From Euryodendron excelsum (lineage: Eukaryota; Streptophyta; Magnoliopsida; Ericales; Pentaphylacaceae), in contig CM065397.1 in NCBI GenBank assembly GCA_033060915.1, forward strand, positions 18,612,001 to 18,676,000: a stretch of DNA of 64,000 bases. The letters run 5' to 3'. Below are positions 13,546 through 24,710 of this stretch, piece by piece. Each line of letters starts with the position of its first letter. Position 1 is the stretch's first letter. The translations under genes were made by a program, and so were the position numbers. The notes beneath the pieces are model-generated. The model had not been told where the DNA came from, did no database searches, and was given only the letters and a program-made list of their open reading frames with translations.

Positions 13546-16414
13546 CTCCCTCCTCCTCTTGAATTTTCTAGCTCATGCATGCAATGTAATAGTAACCCCT
13601 TCTCGGGCAAGCTCAAAGTACTAATTTTCCACTGCCACTCTCTATCTATCTAAGATCGCCTTAACTCTCACCCCTTCCACATTTGGTGGTCATTCGCCAT
13701 CTCAGTGCTTACCTTTATTTCCTAGAGGGCTCCACAACTAGTCCACTCACCATCCCCCATTCACAATATGTAAATGAAACATTGTATTTATCAAGGGTCA
13801 ACCACATTTCAGTTTTGTCTAACAATGTTATTCTTATACCATTCAATAATTTTATGGAATATTCATGTTCTGGAAGGCCAATGTTGGATTTAAAGTTGAC
13901 AAATCTCAAGTGAGTTAGCCATATAAATTGCCCCCCGCCCCCCCTCCCCCTTTTCTCCCTCTCCTCTCTCCCCCTCTTTGTTTCTGTGTGTACATATGCA
14001 TGCAGTATGGTTGTGGATAAGTACATTTTGATGGGCAAAATTATAAGCTGTTTTTAAAGGGCATCATCACTACTTAAGTGACCTTTATGTCCATTGAAAA
14101 AGAGTCAAATAGGTTAGGAAAAAACTTGCATACTTATTTGAGTATTTTGTTTCGTTTTGAGTAGTGCACATATTGTATCCCATGCAATTGAAAATAGTTG
14201 ATTTCGTTTGTTCTGCTTTTTTCTACTTATTTTGATGGTTTATAGGTGCACAAGGTTTTGTCCCATGCATTGACAGCATGACTCAGTTTCTAACTATATA
14301 TGAAGCAAAAAGAACAATCAATTGACGTGTCAAAATGAGAGTGATAGCATCCTTGACTAAATAATTAATTTAAACCTTTTGTTAGTTTAACGGGAGTGAA
14401 CCAATACAAGCTTCTAGCCAAAAAAGGTATAGAATTTGTGGAGTTACTCTTAGAAGGACTTTTGAATTACATGTGACAGGTGCAGGAAGAGGACTAGAAT
14501 CTCCACATAAGAGCATTGACTGGATCAAAAGTTAGAACTCTAAACTCAAACAACAGTTTATAGTGTTCTACAAAACTTGGCAATTGATTTATCACCAAAG
14601 AGCTATATGGAAGGGGATCGTTCATTATTGTTTGGAGTTCAAACTCGAGAAAGACCTTGAGAGAATCCTTTTTGCCTTTCAGCTAGAGCCACTTTTATTT
14701 GATCACTTAACTCAATTTAACAAGCCTTGTCCCCATTATTCAGAGTCCATTACATGGATCGATTTCCTCCAATTCACTTATTAAAAGCCATGTCCCCAAT
14801 TTAGTTTAAAGCAATTATATCCTTGCTCTCCCCTCCAACACATAACCTCCTTGGCCTATTTCTCAGTCTTTAGCTCTCAACATGGATCAGATCACTCCTC
14901 ATAGGCGTGTTACTGCATATACAATGATTTTTACGCATGCAATCTAGTTAACTCAGACTAACATCACTAACTCAAGACACTTTAACTAAGTCAATTCAGC
15001 CAGCTTTTACACAATCCAACCACACTTTGCCACATTATATATATGGAAGTCAAGTGTCCTATTGTTGATTACTGAAAAAAAAAAAAAAAAATTCTTGGTT
15101 GTGATTAACGGTTGCCCCCCTAGATGAATTTCCTAGCTCCACAACTATGTACACCTAAATACTATATATGTGTGTGTGATACATAGCATATCACTATCTG
15201 CAAATCACAACAAGCCACACTCAAGTGAGTTGCCAGAAAGCAATATTCTTAATCAACCACGAAAGGGACCAAATTCCATCTCATGATCAAAGGGATTCAA
15301 TAGATTTAATCATTGAGATGCAAATTACAGGTGTTCGGTGATAATTAGGTTATTGTAAAATATTTATCAAAGACTCGGGCTGTGGTGATGGGTGTTCAGA
15401 TCGATTAATGGTAGTGTAGAACAGAAGGAAGGAGAGAAAAAAGGGGAGGAGATGAGTTAGATGGGGTTGTAGTAGCAGTGATGAGTGGTGATGGTCAACA
15501 AGGGTGGAAATACAGATCAGTGGAAGTGGACAGCTAAGCAGGGAGTTCAGCAACGAAGAGAAAAGAGAAGAGGAAGATGTTCTTATTTTTCTTTTCAACT
15601 TTTGGTTTATAATATAATAAATTCATGGAGGGCAAAAGAGTAAACAACAGTTTCTGTTAACCTCCGTTTGCTGACTACTGTGATAAGGGGGGCCAGTGCA
15701 ATTTCAAATACAGGGAGTATCTGTAATTTGGGTAAACCTCAAAGGTATGGATGCAATTTAATCCTCACCCTACCAATGGGAAAATTAACAATGTGTACTA
15801 ATCAAGAATTATTGCATCAACTGTTGTCCATGAAAATTTTCTTTGCTTCTGAACTTGACATTGTAATTACACCATTCAAAAAAGCAAATGTTGCACTAAT
15901 CATGGCATAGAGAAAGAATTAAGTCTTTTGCCTATATAATTTGAAATATTTGGTGTGTAGTATCCACTCAATGTACCAACCTAAGATCCTAATCCATCAT
16001 TTGATCGAAGCACACACTATCTTAATCCCTTATAATAATTTAAGTTCTAATTCTCAGGTCATACCAAACACCCACATTCTAAGCTACATTTGATTGCCCT
16101 TAAACTAATTCTCCCTTATGACCATGGGCATCACTACCTTCAGCGGGAATAATTCCCCAGGACACTGGAGCACGCCCACTACACCCACTTGCCAGGAAAT
16201 CTGATGCTTTTGTTGCCAAATTTCCCCTCTGTATTTTAGTTTACCCACTTCTTTACAAAGTCTTACTTGACAAGTTCTCAGCTCATGATCCACATTTAGG
16301 CAAGGGTGTTATGCACAGACATAAGACACAAGTCCAGACATCATCACTCAGACAACAAGCATCACAATTATGCCAAACAAGACTCATCAAAAGAATCGAG
16401 GGAAGAAATAGTAC

Positions 16415-16524
16415 CTCTGAGAATTGTCTTGTATAAATGACTTCCTGTAATGCAAGATGACACTATTGTACCGGTACTTAACCTCCTCCTCTAGAACTGG
16501 ATCCTTCTGGCCCATTCGGTCAAC
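16415..16524 (-). CDS. TRS120: TRS120 exon 4 (last exon visible)
   Basis: 110 nt: 36 codons plus two bases (AG). The acceptor is TTCTTAG|GTTGAC and the donor CAGAG|GTACTA. It encodes VDRMGQKDPVLEEEVKYRY and NSVILHYRKSFIQDNSQ, and the split codon would complete the family's R before VSPLSFEL. The intact donor predicts a further exon at lower coordinates, but none is recognisable in the window. Confidence -1.
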
Positions 16525-19500
16525 CTAAGAACATAAGAAATAAACACATGAAGAATACGCAGGATAAATAAAAGAGTACAAGGACAGTAAAAGGGCATAA
16601 ATATTGTGTACAGGGAGAAAGAACCAATTAACATGAAATCTCCAAACTGAAAACACTGATGTGATCAACCTATCACAGAAATCACTCCACCATAATCAAG
16701 TCCCAAGATAGTTTACCAACTTTATATGACGAATAATCCCTAGAAGAGAAGATTGGATAATAACTGTCTAGATTTAAGTATCCGCCGTAAAATATGCGAA
16801 GAAGAATAGGGGAACTTAGGAATTTGCACGGAGCCTACTAGAGATATCATGTAATCAAATTTTGTATGGAGTCAAGTGTTAATTTTAGTTAAGCTGCTGG
16901 TATGATTTTGCTTCTCCTTTCTCATGTTTAATTTTAATTAAGCTGCTGGTATGGTTTTGCTTGTCTTTTCTCATGTTCTGGGAACCCAACATATCTAGGT
17001 AATTCAAGATTTGCCGGACATGAGCTGTAGTAGTGGGCTGTGGGTCATATTCTCAATCATTGTTACAGTTGAATATTGTTGTAGCCAGTGAAACTTTCCA
17101 AATTTCCTATTTTGAAGACGTAATCCAAATAGAAATAGAGTACAGCAACAGCCTATTTATGTACATACATATATATCTGCAGGATTTCAATTCCATGACT
17201 TCCAAGTTTTGAGTACCTCAGATTGTGATTTGTGTGCTGAACCTTCACTCTTGAAAAAGGTGCTGCCCAAATACACTAGGTAGATTTCTAGATTCATCTT
17301 CTCCTCCTCTTCTCCTCTTTCTTTCTCTTAATTTTCTGCACATTATTTTTACTTTTTTATTTTAGTAAAGAATTTTCTGCACATTATTAATCTGTCCAGA
17401 ACTTGAATAATCATTCCTTTAGCCCAAAAGTCAAATTTAATGAGCATTAACACTTTCCTCTTCCACTCATTCAACCATCACAAACAAAAGAACCAAAACC
17501 AGAAAAGTTAGAAAGAGCCCAAATCCAAAATAGTTATTGTTAGCAAGTATTATCATGCAGAATACAGGAAATTCAGAGATGATAGTTCAACATTTTGATT
17601 CATCTGCACATAACTCGAATTGTCTTCAACAAACCCAGAAGGAACAAACATCTATTTTCCCTATGACGAATGCAATGTGATACACACATCTTATTTTTTC
17701 CAGGTAATTCATCTAATGATTCCCTGGGTTTTGCATGTCAGCTAAAACTACATCTTTCTTTAAAAGAAAAAAATAAAATAAAATAAAAAAGAAAGAGTAA
17801 CACCATTCCTAAGAAGATGGTACAAGGGCAGAGGTAAAAGGTATCTCTTCAAAAGTAAATAGCAAGTACAATATACAAAAACATTACTCCCCTAAGGCCC
17901 TGAACTTTTCTAACAAATGGACAGCAAGCTTGGCTAAGAAATCCGACGGATGATTAGCTAATCTATTATTTTGATAAGCAAATAGTATATGTAGAAGAGA
18001 TACCAAGGGGGTATTACCCATGTACAAAATAGGTTCAGCACAAAAAGCTGCACCCACTATACAAAAGGAACTACTCCAGAGTGGTCAACCCCATCCTTAA
18101 ACCAACTATACAAAAGGGAGACCAATCTACTTTTCAGCTTGAAGAACGGAGCTTCAACCCCATAGTTCTTCGATTATGCTAGCCCCCAAATAATCCACAT
18201 AAGAGCATGAGGCACCAAAAAACAAGCCTTTTTCTCTGTTTTCCCATTCTAGGCCCCCGCTCCAGGTGAAACAAACTCCTTAACAGATCTAGGAAACACC
18301 CAAGCAAGCCCCACTTGCCCAAGAATCAAAGACCAAAGCTCTGTAGCCATGCACCCAATCAACAGAAAGGAACACATCTGGAGACATGACAGGGATCTAA
18401 TGTTAAAAGAACATTGAGATTTGCTTTTCAACCAGTTTATAAAAATGCAAGCTTCTTGCAGCCACTTTATCTTCATATTATATCAATTGAAAACTCCTTC
18501 CAAAACAAATTGCAGCAAACTATAATTTGTGGGCAAATCATACATGTAGACACAGACACACAGAAGAAAAGATGTCACCATGATTAAGAGGAGACAACAC
18601 CATGCAAATTGCATGAGCACTCCCAGATGGGTGCAAGAGTCTCTCTTATTATTTTTTCTCAAAATGAGTCCTATATTATCTTGAATCCTATAGCATGCTT
18701 ACCAGCAAGGCACAAACACTGCCCTCCAATGCCCCAGCATACCAAAAGTAATCCCCTGTCAACCTGGCAAGTTCCAGTGCAGTGGAATAATGGGCATTGG
18801 CATCAACAGGTGATCCTGCCAATAAACAATAATCCCCTATAGTTTTTCGTGCACGGCCAAGTCTACGCTTTTTTGCCTTAATCACCTGCAATTTTGTCAG
18901 TCAAAATGATAAGCAGTAATATAAAGGAGGCAAGGCATCTTAAAATCTTCTATAGCCTAAATAAATACATGGAAATAAAAAGCAAATTCAGAATCAAATC
19001 CTTAGGACACCTAAAACATAAACCTCCTCTGAGTTGAGACTGGCTTGAGAATCCAAAGGTGTCTTGAGAATAGTTCCACCAGATTCAGCTTGGAGAACCC
19101 ACTTTTTGAATTCCATCAGCAATGAGGCAGCAATATCTTGCATCATTGTGTGCAAGTGGAACTCTTGAGTTTGACGATCAGCAGGAGGAAACAGAATTAA
19201 GTTACCCTCTTTTCTGCTGTCATCCTCTAGCTGCAACATAATGAAAGTAAGCAATTAAGTCATGCCACAGAAAAGAGTCAAATCCACACAAGTGAGAAAT
19301 TCTTTTTTTTTATTTTTCTTTTTTCTTGTTTCTTTTGTTTTTTCTTTTTTCTTTTTTTTTTTTTTTTTTTGGTTTTGGGTGGGGCACTTCCTCCTATTTT
19401 TTCAATAAACAGGATAAATTTTCCATTGAAAAACACATCTATAGCGCCAAATATAATCTTTTGTAGTGCAAAAGTCTCCAAAACGAAAACTCAAATCCCA

Positions 19501-21798
19501 CTAAACAAGGAGTCTTCATTCTCCACAGATCATGTTATAAACTATCATTGAGAAGCATATGGCCGGTAAAAAGAAATTTATCAATAATATAAACATACTT
19601 TAATGGATCATAACCCAGACAGAAGCAAAGCCAATCAGCCAGGTATCCAAATACTGGGAAAACATTTTCAAGAGCTGTTTTGTTTTAGCTTCAGCAGATT
19701 TAACAATATGGGCAAAGCACTCAACCCAGTAACTAACCCCCTTTTATAACTTGTCTAAGGTGTGTTTAGCCGCACAAAAAAAAAAAAAGCATAATGATTA
19801 TATGCCAAAGCAACACAAGACCACCTTTTGAATGACAGAACCAGCATGTATCAAACATGGAACACGACCATACAACACAAACTTTGTTAGCACCAAGACT
19901 AGAAAGATTTTTAAGTGAATAAATAGTTTTCTACAAACCAAGATTCCGCTAAGTCATAGCGACTTATAATATTGCGATAAAAGTTTTATACTTTCCCGTA
20001 CAAACTTCTAGTATAAATATCCAAGAAGGGAGAGAAATTTGTCTCTATTAAGACTAGTACCGATGCTGATGCCCAGCTTGATTATGAGAAAATGTATAAT
20101 CTATTTCATATAAGCAAGAGTTAGAACAATATCAAGAAAGACACAGGACCATTAATCACCAAAATGTTAATGGTACATGACGCCTTCAGCACATTCAATA
20201 TATGAGTTAAAATCATTTGGCATGTATCTTTATTTATGAAAATGTGTGGATATACATGGCATATGAACTGTAGAATATGATTTGCGAAGTAACTAAGTCC
20301 ACTCATCTGTAGTTCATCTCTACTTCTCATGAAAGAGGTTTGGCAGATGCACCCTCACATATGTCTGTCTTCTCTCTTTATCATCATATGTCAAAAATCC
20401 TTAAATAAATTAACTTATGGAAAAATATCTGAAAGGGCATGAAATATCCTGAGCTCATATACTTTTCCTATCAATCTTCCGAAGTCACCAAGATAGGACA
20501 CTCTCTTGTAATAGTTAACTAAGAAGATCATACTGCTCATGATCAAACTCATCCTGAAGTTCAATCCTGAGAACATTCTCACTTCTTTGCCCAGCTTCTG
20601 GATTTAGGTTCTTTCTTGACTCAAGTACCTTGGTTGCACTTTATCCACCAAGATTACACCACAGAACCCTTCCATTTTGCCAAGCCACCTCCATTTTCCC
20701 TATCATCAACACTTTTCAGCTCAAATAATTTGTACAACAGTTATCAGTCAGCATTTTACAAAGATAAAGTTGTTCTTTAAAATCCAAGCGTTAGTCTTCA
20801 AGGCAGAACAGTACAACTCCGAAGGACAATCCTCAGCCCAAAGCAGGAGCAGCAGTCCAGTACCTACCCAGGAATATATTAGTTCAATCAGTCATCTAGG
20901 AATATATTTTAAATCTGCTGCATCCTGAAGTTCTAATCAAACTCAGTTACACTTGTCCAAAAGCAAGAACGACAGTGCTCTCTCCAACGTAGAAGTTTAC
21001 GTTTCTTATGATCGTTTAAATCTCACAGAAGAAGCATGGCTTCTTGCAACTAGCTAATTGCACAACGTCAACCATAAGATTGATCATTGTGGTATCTGAG
21101 CAAACAATATGCCAGCCAGTCCACAGCCAGGGACAATGTGGGTTCATTTATATGATCATTCACTACGTGAAACACTTAATCTAATCTCGAATTCATTGTT
21201 GATTTCCTTTATTATTAAGTTTATTCTTATTATTATCCTTTCTAAATGCCGCATCACTTGGAATTATTGCCAATTCAATATTCTCAATCCCAATTTTACA
21301 GTGAATTGGAATTTATTTTTAATAACTACATCCACAACCATATAATTCAGTTAACGAACCAAGTTGAGAAAAAAACAGAACCGAACCTGAGAATCACCCG
21401 GGAAGAACGCGAAACAACGCTGGACGAGCGAGGAAGAGTACGCCTTACATGCCACGGAGAACTGCTCAATGACGGAACCGAGATCGGGAGAAGACGGACA
21501 ATGGCAGATTCCGATGACGGCGAGGATCTTGCGATTGGACTGGAAGTCCTCCCAGGGACTCGATGGCGAGCCTCCGACCATGAACTTAAAGCCGAGGCTG
21601 CCGGAATCCCAGGGCTGGTGCGCGAAAGGACTCTTCTGGTGCTCGGTGTAGAAAGAACTAATTGTAGAGAGCTCGATCTTGTGGTGGCGGGACGAGCATC
21701 GATGCGTAATCTCGGAAGTGAGCGGGCGGGATTGGCCCAATCGGAAGGACCCCGATTCGGATCATGTAACTGGTCTCGATGCTCACGTCTGGTTCCAT
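16415..21798 (-). CDS. TRS120: TRS120 (TRAPPII subunit, TRAPPC9 family), exons 1-4 only, frame broken in exon 1
   Basis: Four exons, 21387-21798, 19024-19230, 18703-18885 and 16415-16524, join in phase at GT-AG junctions. They give the conserved N-terminal third (about 304 residues) of the TRAPPC9/TRS120 family. Signatures include SSFYTEHQKSPF, PWEDFQSNRK and IGICHCPSSPDL in exon 1, MMQDIAASLLMEF in exon 2, AHYSTALELARLTGDYFWYAGALEGSVCALL (18703-18885) in exon 3 and VDRMGQKDP in exon 4. TRS120 defines the TRAPPII tethering complex, which in plants acts at the trans-Golgi/early endosome and the growing cell plate. Plant family members are near 1,190 residues. The next expected segment (VSPLSFELEATLKLA) is not found between 1 and 16414. 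One extra base at 21689-21691 shifts the frame. The family call is secure; whether this copy works is not. Confidence -1.
16525..18702 (-). other. TRS120 intron 3
   Basis: 2178 bp of non-coding DNA. It contains a LINE remnant (about 18010-18480). It also contains a tandem duplication of about 50 bp at 16874-16978 (copies share TTAAGCTGCTGGTATG and TTTTGCTT), a pyrimidine tract near 17300-17330 and an A-rich stretch at 17760-17800. Confidence -1.
18010..18480 (-). mobile_element. LINE remnant (zinc-binding RT C-terminal region)
   Basis: The minus-strand frame at 18249-18476 holds ELWSLILGQVGLAWVFPRSV. This resembles the zf-RVT region at the end of plant L1-type LINE ORF2 (a cysteine/histidine motif, then W.LI..., W..P.SV). 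The next frame gives CFLVPHALMWIIWG, the segment that normally follows, and is then interrupted by stops. It is a decayed fragment lying in the same direction as TRS120 and inside its intron 3. It is recognised from the motif pattern only. Confidence -1.
18703..18885 (-). CDS. TRS120: TRS120 exon 3
   Basis: 183 nt, 61 codons, phase 0. The acceptor is TTGCAG|GTGATT and the donor CTG|GTAAGC. It is the most conserved exon of the set: VIKAKKRRLGRA, then KTIGDYCLLAGSPVDANAHY, then a tetratricopeptide-like helical stretch ending in GSVCALL. The intron to exon 4 is 2178 bp and holds a LINE remnant. Confidence -1.
19024..19230 (-). CDS. TRS120: TRS120 exon 2
   Basis: 207 nt, 69 codons, phase 0 at both ends. 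The acceptor TTGCAG ends at 19231 and the donor GAG|GTTTAT follows 19024. It encodes LEDDSRKEGN at the start and QASLNSEE at the end, with the family motif FHLHTMMQDIAASLLMEF between. No stop or shift is seen. Confidence -1.
19231..21386 (-). other. TRS120 intron 1
   Basis: 2156 bp between exons 1 and 2. It holds a long T-rich tract at 19302-19370 (an A-rich polypurine run on the coding strand). No conserved reading frame is seen on either strand. Confidence -1.
21387..21798 (-). CDS. TRS120: TRS120 exon 1 (with +1 frameshift)
   Basis: The ATG at 21798 opens MEPDVSIETSYMIRIGVLP, the usual family start, and a donor CAG|GTTCGG follows 21387. The exon is 412 nt, where 411 (137 codons) would keep frame. 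The reading frame runs to the DYASML stretch, then a CCC at 21689-21691 (GGG on plus) replaces the expected CC. The conserved RHHKIELSTISSFY continues in the next frame. Everything after the shift is well conserved, so the shift is recent, or is a sequencing or assembly error. Confidence -1.
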
Positions 21799-23486
21799 TG
21801 CCGCAGCTAACGGTTGCCAGAAAATTTTAAAGAGGCAGAGTGTGCGGTGGTGCGAGGTGGCGTGTAGAGAGGTAGAGAGGTTTTATCATAGGAGGACCAT
21901 TGGATTCTCGACGAGACAGAGAGAGAGAGCAACTTGAAGTTTTGAACTTGTAAGTTCTAACTGGAGTACTGCAGCAGAGAGAGAGAGAGAGAGAGAGACA
22001 GAGAAAATATGTTTGGCTGCTAGGAAAGACCTGCTCTGGTTAAGTGTTGTCTTGCACGAGTCGGTCCTGATTACGAATTGAAACAATTGCACAACCTCCC
22101 CTATGTTTTTTGGATTAATTCATTTAGACCCCTGATTTTAAAAATAGAGAAGGGTCGCTCTTGCTTTGGATATTTCAAGTTCGAACAACTAACGTCAGAA
22201 AAATCGTCATGCAGGTCGAACAAGTAATGAGTAAAATTGGCATGCCAAAATTAAGTGAAAACCCAACTGATGAGAAAAAAAATTAAAAAAATATGAAATG
22301 TCGTCGTGGCAATACCATCCTTGTTAGGTTTTATGCATAATAATTTTTTTTCAAATTTTGAAACATTTAGTACAACTAGATGTTATATGCATAATGATTT
22401 TGTACGAATTTGGAAACTTTTAGTATAACTAGAAGGTTATTCACTCACAAATATAGTAACACATCAAAATCTCAACTTTAACACATTTTAGAATAATTAT
22501 GTAATGCTCTTAAAATATCACGCTATTTTTATTTTTCTTCTCATAATGTAATGAGTTATCCATTTGTTAGGTGGACCCTAAGATAAATTTAATAAATATG
22601 TTTGAGACCTATCTAACCAAGGATCCATTACAATGAAAAAGATAAATAAAAATGATGTAGCGTTTAAAGAAAATGTTGGTTATGGCTAAGGATTTAGAGA
22701 TAGCTATGAAAGAAACCCCTGTGGAATCCCGAATTGCTTATTTACCCCTTTCTAGGATTATTTGATTGTGTATACAGGAAAAGAAGCTCAATCCAATTGG
22801 TTATCCCAACTCCCTTTTTATGCAATCAAACATTCGATAAGGGCAAACACAAGATTATTAATCCATTCCAATAACCTTAGCATGCCAAATAAACGTGGCA
22901 AATTTACAATTCTACAAAATTAAATAATCTCCCATCATCGTGAAAAATGGTCATCCAAACTTTAAAGATGTGCATGGAATGAAAAAATAGAATAGAATGG
23001 AATGATGGCAGAGGTGGTGGCGGCAGCGGCGTGTGGCAGTGGATAGTGATTTGTTGGCGGCGGGTAATAGTGAGCGATGGTGATGAGTGGGCAATAGTGG
23101 CAAATTGTTGTGTTCTATGTTCTTATAAATTTTACGAGAGAATTGAATGATCATTCTTACTCTTGAAAGAACAATTATCATTTTAATAAAGATGCAATAA
23201 TGACTATTCTTGGGAAATAAAAATTTTAATTTTAAATAATGATATCAAAAAAGAAAATGGGATAAAAGGTGGGAATGGAAAAAAAAAAATGCATTGTTTT
23301 TAGAGGCTTGGAACATATCCATCTAACACTCAGGCTGGAGGGAAAGGAAAATAAAAAGAAGTATCACTTATAAGGAAAGGAAAGAGAGGTACCCTTTTTA
23401 TTGTTTGGTTAACCAAGTGAGAAAAGAATATATAGATTGACTTTTATTTCCTCTTGTTTGATTTTACAATAATTAAAAGAAGGAAT
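21799..23486. other. TRS120 upstream region
   Basis: The likely 5' UTR and promoter side of TRS120. A (GA)n tract at about 21972-22000 lies 175-200 bp upstream of the ATG (a CT tract on the coding strand, common in plant 5' leaders). Beyond 22100 the sequence becomes AT-rich. It includes a piece at 22120-22160 (TTTAGACCCCTGA) similar to the TIR of the 5027-7267 element. No gene seen. Confidence -1.
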
Positions 23487-24710
23487 GGAAAGTGTATAAA
23501 TAATATAATGTACTTTCACTATTATGAATATTCCATATATAAAATTATAGTTTGTTTAATTATAAGTTCATGAGTATCATTAGTAGTTAAAATAAGATAT
23601 GAATAATTACAACACCACCTAATTACAACAACCCTTGAACTATGGCATAGTTTAGTATCACTAAACCTCTTAGGGCATGTTTGATTTTTGTGATAAACAA
23701 GGAGTCTTGGGACTAAGAGTCTAAAGATTGGCAATCCTAGGACTCTCAGTCCTAAGCTATCCTCAAGTCTCATGTTTGTTTAATCATTGAATAAAGTTAG
23801 GATAAAGGTATAAAATGACCACATTACTTTATATAACAAAATACTAATAAAACTCTAAATTAATAATATTAAATTATGTTATATATAATATATAGTAGTA
23901 ATATAATATAATATTTTATGTATGTTAAATCTATTAAAATATTATATGATAATATATAGTATTGCATATAAGTATGATATTATATTATATTATATTATCA
24001 TATTTTATTATACCTTATCACCATATTTTTATTTATTATATTGTAGTATAATATTTTCTTATATATAATAATACCTATTTTTAATAAAAAATAATGTAAT
24101 AATTTGTTAAAGTAATATAATGTATGTATACTAATATTATAATGTTATATAATATTTTAAAAATATAATATTATCAATTCTAATATATTATAATAGAATA
24201 TTATATATAGTAATGTATTACGTATATAATATTATATAATATTATACAATATTACCTTATTTTAATATTTATCATGTAATATAACATATAAAATATATAA
24301 TATATGTTAACTAGGGGTAGTTAAATCATTTCAACTTTATCCCTCTTCATTTTAATCCTAGGATTAGCAAATCCCTCCTGGGGATTAGCTAAGAACTAGT
24401 ATTAGGTACTAGTAGTCCGAATTGGACTGCTAGTCCCGGCTCTATTTGGCAATCAAACGAGAGATAAGTTAGGACTCGCAGTTTAATCCGGCCTTGTCCC
24501 GCGAATTAAACGTGTCCTTAGACTTTAAAACACGACACATTAACACCTTAAACTATCAACTTGTATCAATCAACACTTTCTATTAGCAATTCTTTATGAA
24601 AATGCATGAAAGTGTATAAATAATATAATGTACTTTTATTATTATGATATATACTATGTATAAAATCATTTTTGTTACAAGTTAATGAGTATAATTAGTA
24701 GTTAAAATAA
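23487..24710. repeat. Direct repeat pair of about 105 bp flanking the PIF-type element
   Basis: 23487-23594 and 24607-24710 share AAGTGTATAAATAATATAAT, GTACTTT, TATAAAAT, AGTTAATGAGTAT-like and TTAGTAGTTAAAATAA. They lie 78 bp left and 89 bp right of the element at 23673-24517. They may be terminal repeats of an older element that took the later insertion. Confidence -1.
23673..24517. mobile_element. PIF/Harbinger-type non-autonomous element, 845 bp
   Basis: Ends GGGCATGTTTGATT and (inverted) GGACACGTTTAATT are followed by ACAAGG-like sequence on both sides. The element is flanked by TTA at 23670-23672 and TTA at 24518-24520, the 3-bp duplication typical of PIF/Harbinger and Tourist-like elements. 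The interior (23870-24300) is almost pure A/T with many TATAAT-like inverted pairs and no coding capacity. Confidence -1.

Larger units (their letters stand above)
10876..16414. other. Gene-free repeat-rich stretch, or possible TRS120 intron 4
   Basis: No conserved exon on either strand. Visible items: (GA)n at 11469-11494; a GC-rich block at 12030-12180 and another at 12818-12880, both rich in CCGTTAC/GTAACGG-type words, perhaps ends of a decayed DNA transposon; an imperfect tandem set at 13140-13400; a C18 run at 13516; and an A18 run at 15073-15090. If TRS120 is intact beyond this window, all of this is intron. Confidence -1.

Noticed and set aside
16105..16293. 62-codon minus-strand frame just beyond TRS120 exon 4
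   Set aside because: Checked as a candidate exon 5: it lacks VSPLSFELEATLKLA and has no acceptor in the right phase. More likely repeat-derived.
21246..21830. 194-codon plus-strand frame, the second longest in the window
   Set aside because: It is the antisense shadow of the GC-rich TRS120 exon 1; its peptide has no family resemblance, while the minus strand is clearly conserved.
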